Source: RGIG5579 sp045601445
GTDB taxonomy: Bacteria; Bacillota; Clostridia; Oscillospirales; SIG627
Reading direction: 5' to 3'
NCBI GenBank assembly: GCA_045601445.1
Contig: JAZRZQ010000036.1
Coordinates: 1-9,068, forward strand
Length of the DNA: 9,068 bases
Part shown: in pieces, positions 5,442 through 9,068 of the stretch
Layout of the letters: the number at the start of each line of letters is the position of its first letter
Position numbering within the stretch: the stretch's first letter is position 1
Notes under the pieces: model-generated
The model's input: the letters and a program-made list of their open reading frames with translations, nothing else
Told to the model about the DNA's origin: nothing
Database searches by the model: none
Position numbers and translations under genes: made by a program

Positions 5442-6692
5442 TTACTTCACGTCGGAAAGCCGTTTCTCGTAGGCGGCGATCTCCTCGGCTCTTTGCGTCC
5501 GATCGGGATGCGAGCAGGGCGAAACGGTGGGCTCTTCCCCATTCGGGCCGAAGAAGGGCGAAAGGTGATCGTTTTCGTATTTCCTGCGATCCTCTTCGAG
5601 ATGAAAATCGGGGATGTCGTAGGGCACGCCGCGCTGCAGCATACTACGGTGAGCGAGGATGCCGACCGAGGCCATCGTGGTCGCAAAATACACGTCGAAG
5701 AGAGGCTTGCGTCCCTCGCGAATGCAGTCGAAAAATTCGCGGATGACGAGAAAGTCTCCGCCGCCGTGCCCCGCCTCGCGGATCAGTGCCTCATCGGGAT
5801 CGTTCCACGCGGCATTGTAGCTTTGATTGGTCTGTTTATCCTCGGGCTTTGCCCACTTACTGTAGCGAAGCAGTACCTTGCTCTGCTCTCCGCGCACGTT
5901 CTCGATCTGTCCGTTCGTGCCGCAGATGCGGTAGGAGTTTTCGTGCGCGCCGAAGGCGGCACAGCCCGTGATGCGAAAGACCGAATCGTCATCGTTTAAA
6001 GAGGTGATGATCGCCGCGCGATCCTGCACGCCCACACAAAGCAGAGAATCCTCGGGGTAGGGAGCGTAAACGGGCATCGCCGTCACGCGCTTGGGCCAAG
6101 CGCCCGTGATATACATCAGCGGGGCGAGGGAGTGGGTCACGTAGTAGGTACGGGGAAGCCAATTTCGCCAATGATGATAGTAGGGCCGAAGCTGCTTGAT
6201 CTCCTTGGCGTTATAGGGATCCAGCGGGTGATTGTACTCGCCCTCGGCATACAGCAGCTTTCCGAGAGAGCCTCCCTGAAAGACGCGGTGCATCTCCTGG
6301 TTGAAGATCATAAAGGGGTAATTCTCCGAGAGCATATAGATCGCGCGGCTCTTTTCCACGGCGCGCACCAGCGCAACACCCTCGGCCATCGTGCTGTTAG
6401 AGGCACATTCGCTTAAAACGTGAAGATTCTTTTCCAGCGCCTTGATGGCGAAGGGAACGTGCTGATTGAAATTGTTGCAAAGAAAGACGGCCTCCAATTC
6501 CGGATGCTTGAGAAATTCGTCAAAATCCGTATAGGTGGCAAGGTCTGCACCGAGCTCCTCCTTGGCCTTTTTCAGCTTTTCCTCGTCACGGTCGCACACC
6601 GCCACGATCTCTCCGTTGTTCGCCAGAACGACCTTGTAAAAGCTCGAACCGCGTCCCAAGCCGAAAATGCCGAATTTGATGATCTTTTTCAC
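5442..6692 (-). CDS. Gfo/Idh/MocA-family NAD(P)-dependent oxidoreductase
   Basis: The product has 416 residues. The N-terminal Rossmann fold carries FGIFGLGRGSS (7-17) and the strand EIVAVCDRDEEKL (28-40), ending in an acidic residue that suggests NAD preference. LEAVFLCNNFNQHVPFAIKALEKNLHVLSE (66-95) is the family's usual nucleotide-side segment. Where most members have the E-K-P motif with its catalytic lysine, this protein has E95-C96-A97. His187 in THSLAPLMYITG (186-197) occupies the place of the conserved C-terminal-domain histidine. Related clostridial proteins with SECTA- or SECAS-type motifs seem common, so the change is probably a subfamily trait. Substrates in the family are sugars, inositols and sugar derivatives; none can be named here. 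The start is GTG (6690-6692), supported by GGGAGGG seven bases upstream. The gene is divergent from an AraC regulator that probably controls it. Confidence 0.88.
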   Translation of the reverse strand: MKKIIKFGIFGLGRGSSFYKVVLANNGEIVAVCDRDEEKLKKAKEELGADLATYTDFDEFLKHPELEAVFLCNNFNQHVPFAIKALEKNLHVLSECASNSTMAEGVALVRAVEKSRAIYMLSENYPFMIFNQEMHRVFQGGSLGKLLYAEGEYNHPLDPYNAKEIKQLRPYYHHWRNWLPRTYYVTHSLAPLMYITGAWPKRVTAMPVYAPYPEDSLLCVGVQDRAAIITSLNDDDSVFRITGCAAFGAHENSYRICGTNGQIENVRGEQSKVLLRYSKWAKPEDKQTNQSYNAAWNDPDEALIREAGHGGGDFLVIREFFDCIREGRKPLFDVYFATTMASVGILAHRSMLQRGVPYDIPDFHLEEDRRKYENDHLSPFFGPNGEEPTVSPCSHPDRTQRAEEIAAYEKRLSDVK

Positions 6693-6726
6693 TTCGATTC
6701 CCTCCCGATGACCTATCGTTTTCTAT

Positions 6727-6755
6727 ATTCTATCACCCCCTGATCTCGCCGTAAA
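6727..6755 (-). promoter_or_regulatory. Sigma-A promoter of the oxidoreductase gene
   Basis: On the minus strand, TTTACG (6750-6755) is followed by 17 bases and TAGAAT (6727-6732). Transcription would start near 6720, giving a leader of about 28 bases with GGGAGGG before the GTG start. The imperfect -35 directly touches the proposed operator at 6755-6769, which is the layout expected for a promoter that needs an activator beside RNA polymerase. Confidence 0.7.
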
Positions 6756-6769
6756 TGGAAATTTTCCAT
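6755..6769. promoter_or_regulatory. Candidate operator 1, quasi-palindrome
   Basis: ATGGAAATTTTCCAT is a 7+1+7 perfect inverted repeat in the gap between the divergent oxidoreductase and AraC genes. It abuts the -35 of the oxidoreductase promoter. A related site lies 21 bases further on. It is probably bound by the neighbouring AraC-family protein, though this is inferred from position only. Confidence 0.6.
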
Positions 6770-6775
6770 CATTGT

Positions 6776-6790
6776 ATGGAGCGTTTCCGT
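6776..6790. promoter_or_regulatory. Candidate operator 2, degenerate copy
   Basis: ATGGAGCGTTTCCGT matches operator 1 at 11 of 15 positions and keeps both half-sites ATGGA and TTTCC. The 21-base offset puts both copies on the same face of the helix. It lies just upstream of the -35 of the AraC promoter (6797), so binding could also adjust the regulator's own expression. Confidence 0.5.
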
Positions 6791-6796
6791 TTTTTC

Positions 6797-6825
6797 TTTA
6801 CAAGGGGGCGGAAATCGTCTATAAT
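6797..6825 (+). promoter_or_regulatory. Sigma-A promoter of the AraC-family regulator
   Basis: TTTACA (6797-6802), a 17-base spacer and a perfect TATAAT (6820-6825). The start point would be near 6832, right at the GAGGTG ribosome site (6832-6837), so the leader before ATG 6843 is only about 11 bases. Confidence 0.8.
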
Positions 6826-6842
6826 GAAAAAGAGGTGAAACG

Positions 6843-7637
6843 ATGGAGCAAAACATCTGCAAATTCAACGAAAGCAGCTCGGGAGATCTGATCTGCACGA
6901 ATTTCGTATATGAAACGAATCGGGCGCAGGCCGAGGGAGTCCGTTCGGAGCAATACACGCTCGGCTTTGCCGTCAAGGGTGATGGATGGATCAAGAGCGG
7001 CGGGAGAAGCGATCCTTTTTTGCAGGGCTGTGTGTTTCTCATTCCGAGAAGCCTTTCCTTTTCCATCGACGGCGAAGGGGAGCTTTGCTATTTTTATCTG
7101 CATTTTCACGGGCGCCGCGCAGGCGAGCTGGCTCTTCGCGTCGGCGTGACGGACGAGGTGCGCGTGTTTGACAAGACCGAGCATTACGCGCGCATTCTCG
7201 ACTTTGCCTTCGACTGCCTGCACAAGGCAAGCTCGGACAATCTCGACATTTTCAGCGAGGCGGTTTTGCTGTATATCTTAGGGCATTTGGAAAACGGACG
7301 CCACGAGAGCGGCGGGCTCGTTGCCGAGATCGTCTCGAGGATCAACGAGCGCTTTTCCGATCCGCGTTTTTCTCTGTCCGCGCTGGCAGACGAGATCGGC
7401 TACGATCCGAAATACCTTTCCTCTTTGTTCAAGAAGAAAAAAGGGATTCCCTTCACGCGCTATCTGCGCGATCTGCGCATCCGACACGCGGTATTTTTGA
7501 TGGAGCAGGGCGTTTTGAGCGTGAAGAACATTGCCATTTTGTCCGGCTTTGGCGACGCGCTGTATTTTTCCAAAATCTTCAAGGAAACGATGGGCGTCTC
7601 CCCGAAAAGCTATCTTGAGCGCTTGGAAAAGGGCTGA
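6843..7637 (+). CDS. AraC-family transcriptional regulator
   Basis: This 264-residue protein has the classic two-part layout. The N-terminal region (about 15-95) is a cupin-like effector domain (YTLGFAVKGDGWI, FLIPRSLSFSIDGEGELCYFYLHFHG). The C-terminal region (about 160-262) is the double helix-turn-helix domain: helix-turn-helix 1 is in FSLSALADEIGYDPKYLSSLFKKKKG (176-201) and helix-turn-helix 2 in SVKNIAILSGFGDALYFSKIFKETMGVSPKSYL (226-258), with the family signature at its end. Regulators of this layout usually sense sugars and activate nearby catabolic genes. The divergent oxidoreductase gene, and the two spaced quasi-palindromes between them, make that gene the likely target. The ATG start is backed by GAGGTGA at five bases. 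The gene ends 16 bases before the convergent SLOG gene with no clear terminator between them. Confidence 0.92.
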   Translation: MEQNICKFNESSSGDLICTNFVYETNRAQAEGVRSEQYTLGFAVKGDGWIKSGGRSDPFLQGCVFLIPRSLSFSIDGEGELCYFYLHFHGRRAGELALRVGVTDEVRVFDKTEHYARILDFAFDCLHKASSDNLDIFSEAVLLYILGHLENGRHESGGLVAEIVSRINERFSDPRFSLSALADEIGYDPKYLSSLFKKKKGIPFTRYLRDLRIRHAVFLMEQGVLSVKNIAILSGFGDALYFSKIFKETMGVSPKSYLERLEKG

Positions 7638-7653
7638 TCGGCCTTCGCGCTTG

Positions 7654-8016
7654 TCAGATTCGTTTGATATACACTTTTTTCTTTGCTTCTTTTGCATATT
7701 GGATCAAGGACTCTGTTCCCTTGCTGTTTCCATCCCAAAAGCAAATGACTTTGTGGCATACGGCTACCATCTGCTTATTTCTGATCGGGCCGGCCGCTCT
7801 GCCAAATTGTTTCCAATCCGGCAAATATCGCTTGACGGGAAAGCCGTTTTCTTTTGCAAACCTTTCTCCCAAAAGATCCGCTCCCTTGCATCCTCCCGAA
7901 AGAATTGTAATTGGATCGCCGTTGTTCATTTCTTCCAAGCACGAAAGGATATATTCCTTGGCCTCTTCATAATTGGAATAGACCCTGCTCCCCGCTATTA
8001 TCACGTATACTTCCAT
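7654..8016 (-). CDS. SLOG-superfamily (DUF2493/YspA-like) protein
   Basis: The 120-residue protein is a single compact Rossmann-like domain. Family motifs in order are IIAGSR (6-11), ILSGGCKGADLLGERFA (38-54), the DW pair (67-68), GRAAGPIRNKQM (72-83) and CFWDGNSKGTESLIQYAK (92-109). The GGxxGAD and RNxxM signatures are those of DUF2493 in the SLOG superfamily, whose members bind or process nucleotides or nucleotide-derived ligands; several are predicted to act in phage-defence or stress-signalling systems. No enzymatic activity can be claimed from sequence. The ATG is preceded by AAGGGGTGAAATA. The gene is AT-richer than its neighbours and stands opposite a small DNA-binding gene, which may mean it arrived by transfer. 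A sigma-A promoter lies at 8039-8067. Confidence 0.85.
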   Translation of the reverse strand: MEVYVIIAGSRVYSNYEEAKEYILSCLEEMNNGDPITILSGGCKGADLLGERFAKENGFPVKRYLPDWKQFGRAAGPIRNKQMVAVCHKVICFWDGNSKGTESLIQYAKEAKKKVYIKRI

Positions 8017-8038
8017 TATTTCACCCCTTCAAAGGGAT

Positions 8039-8067
8039 ATTATATTCCATTGCAACCAAAAATGCAA
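8039..8067 (-). promoter_or_regulatory. Sigma-A promoter of the SLOG gene
   Basis: On the minus strand, TTGCAT (8062-8067), a 17-base spacer and a perfect TATAAT (8039-8044). Transcription would start near 8032, about 16 bases before the ATG at 8016. Confidence 0.75.
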
Positions 8068-8125
8068 TCATAATCGGTTATATAAATGAACCAATTTTGA
8101 GCATATTATTGTAGTAGGAGATGAT

Positions 8126-8308
8126 ATGATGTTCAAAATTGATAACGAGTTTAAATCTGCCAACGTTCCTCGTACCGTTCGTTTTACCGAAGCTCTGTTC
8201 GAGAAATTGAATCAAACGGCGGCAGAAAACGACATTTCTTTTAATCTGCTCGTTTTACAGTGCTGTAAATACGCTTTGGAGCATCAAGAGCGAAAAGAAG
8301 AAAAATAA
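8126..8308 (+). CDS. Small ribbon-helix-helix DNA-binding protein
   Basis: The 60-residue protein (59 if it starts at ATG 8129) has the size and pattern of an Arc/MetJ-type ribbon-helix-helix factor: a predicted DNA-contacting strand VPRTVRF (14-20), helix A TEALFEKLNQTAAEN (21-35), a turn with Asp-Ile-Ser, and helix B FNLLVLQCCKYALEH (39-53). Such proteins dimerise and repress promoters, often their own or that of a toxin partner. No toxin-like gene sits downstream; a terminator follows within 10 bases. Its only close partner is the divergent SLOG gene, whose promoter lies in the same 109-base gap, so repression of that gene is possible. AGGAG (8116-8120) suits ATG 8126 or 8129. I could not find a convincing plus-strand promoter; TATTAT at 8104-8109 lacks a good -35. 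Confidence 0.78.
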   Translation: MMFKIDNEFKSANVPRTVRFTEALFEKLNQTAAENDISFNLLVLQCCKYALEHQERKEEK

Positions 8309-8315
8309 CGCTGAG

Positions 8316-8351
8316 CGGGAGAGCTTTTTGACAGCTCTCCCGATTTTTTTT
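8316..8351 (+). terminator. Intrinsic terminator of the ribbon-helix-helix gene
   Basis: CGGGAGAGCT (8316-8325) pairs perfectly with AGCTCTCCCG (8333-8342) around a seven-base loop, followed by A and eight T residues. It begins eight bases after the stop codon. Confidence 0.93.
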
Positions 8352-8353
8352 GC

Positions 8354-8389
8354 AAAAAACAAGGCGCACTTCGAAGGAAGTGCGCCTTG
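8354..8389 (-). terminator. Intrinsic terminator of the pyruvate:ferredoxin oxidoreductase gene
   Basis: A 12-pair perfect stem (8360-8371 with 8378-8389, core AAGGCGCACTT) with a six-base loop is followed on the minus strand by six T residues (8354-8359). It lies 17 bases after the stop codon of the minus-strand gene. Confidence 0.92.
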
Positions 8390-8405
8390 CGGCTAATTTT
8401 TTGCC

Positions 8406-9068
8406 TTATTTCTCTTCGCCGTACAGCTTTTCGAGCTTCACGAGCTTCTCGTAGCGCTCTGCGGCGGCTTCCTCGGCCTGACGGAACAGCATCTCCGCAC
8501 GGGCGGGATCCTGCTGTGCCAATCTGGCGTAACGGGTCTCGGACTTGATGAAGTCCTGATAGGAAGCGCTGGGTGCCTTGGAGTCGATGACGAGCTTCTT
8601 CTCGGCGGCGGGGTTATAGCGGAACATCTGCCAATAGCCTGCCTCGACAGCCTTCTTCATTTCGACCTGGCAGTTTGCCATCGTTCCCTTGATGCCGTGC
8701 ATTTCGCAGGGAGCGTAGCCGATGATGAGAGAAGGTCCGTTGTAGGCCTCTGCCTCGGTCAGAGCCTTGAGGAGCTGATTCATATCAGCGCCCATGGCGA
8801 CCTGTGCCACGTAGACGTAACCGTAGGACATAGCGATCTCGGCAAGGTTCTTCTTGCTGATGGCCTTACCGGCAGCAGCGAACTGAGCAACCTGACCGAT
8901 GTTGGAGGACTTGGAAGCCTGTCCACCGGTGTTGGAGTAAACCTCGGTATCGAATACGAAGACGTTGACGTTCTCGCCGGTAGCCAGGACGTGGTCAGAC
9001 CGCCAAATCCGATGTCGTAAGCCCAACCGTCACCACCGAAGATCCAGACGGACTTCTTGTTCAGGTAG
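8406..9068 (-). CDS. nifJ: Pyruvate:ferredoxin (flavodoxin) oxidoreductase, C-terminal part with an apparent frameshift
   Basis: The enzyme splits pyruvate with CoA to acetyl-CoA and CO2 and reduces ferredoxin; it is central to anaerobic clostridial metabolism. Only about the last 220 of its usual 1,170-1,200 residues are here. From 9067 downwards the frame reads YLNKKSVWIFGGDGWAYDIG, containing the GDG of the thiamine diphosphate site. After GGL the family sequence should go on DHVLATGENVNVFVFDTEVY, but that now lies in another frame. Restoring one C on the plus strand after 8996 (one G in the gene) rejoins the two. The rest is intact: YSNTGGQASKSSNIG, VAMGADMNQLL, GYAPCEMHGIKGTM, YWQMFRYNP, ending EKLYGEEK. 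The lost base sits in what would be a CC pair, so a read or assembly error is more likely than a real pseudogene. A hairpin terminator follows. Confidence 0.93.

Noticed and set aside
5493..5999. 168-codon plus-strand frame opposite the oxidoreductase gene
   Set aside because: It is antisense to a gene with intact family motifs and has no ribosome site or recognisable domain.
7531..8073. 180-codon plus-strand frame running from the AraC gene across the SLOG gene
   Set aside because: It overlaps two supported genes, is full of Phe, Ser and Cys typical of reverse-strand reading, and has no start signal.
8042..8110. Plus-strand promoter for the ribbon-helix-helix gene
   Set aside because: Candidate -10 boxes (CATAAT at 8069, TATAAA at 8081, TATTAT at 8104) have no -35 at 16-18 bases that resembles TTGACA.

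Overview
The window reads as chromosomal DNA of an anaerobic, spore-forming member of the Clostridia, probably a gut lineage with fairly GC-rich codon use. The evidence is a pyruvate:ferredoxin oxidoreductase gene, a spoVM-like micro-gene, a SpoIID-domain protein with four peptidoglycan-binding repeats, strong AGGAGG-type ribosome binding sites, and near-consensus housekeeping promoters. No species can be named from the sequence alone.

Left part (1-1850): the 3' part of nadB (L-aspartate oxidase) overlaps nadC (quinolinate phosphoribosyltransferase) by ATGA. Together they form the end of a de novo NAD operon, closed by a strong hairpin terminator. Running towards it on the minus strand is a two-gene micro-operon (1837-2064): a 48-residue one- or two-helix membrane protein, then a 24-residue protein that matches SpoVM, the amphipathic peptide that marks the forespore surface for coat assembly. 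A plausible sigma-E promoter (2090-2118) lies just upstream. The last codons and stop of spoVM are the complement of the nadC terminator T-run.

Middle (2159-5440): an unrecognised plus-strand gene (2165-2695) meets a large minus-strand gene (2569-4731) tail to tail with a 127-base coding overlap. The large gene encodes a SpoIID/LytB-like domain and four PG_binding_1 repeats but no signal peptide, which fits a sporulation protein acting from the mother cell. Divergent from it, behind a near-perfect sigma-A promoter, is an ECF transporter S component. A 40-base perfect palindrome separates it from the next convergent gene and probably terminates both.

Right part (5442-9068): a Gfo/Idh/MocA-type oxidoreductase and an AraC-family regulator are divergently transcribed. 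The 150-base gap between them holds two back-to-back sigma-A promoters and two related quasi-palindromes 21 bases apart, which are good candidates for the regulator's operators. Next comes an AT-richer islet with a SLOG/DUF2493 protein and a small ribbon-helix-helix protein, transcribed divergently. The window ends in the 3' part of a pyruvate:ferredoxin oxidoreductase gene (minus strand) that carries an apparent one-base deletion near 8996. I see no tRNA, rRNA, CRISPR array, insertion sequence or riboswitch.
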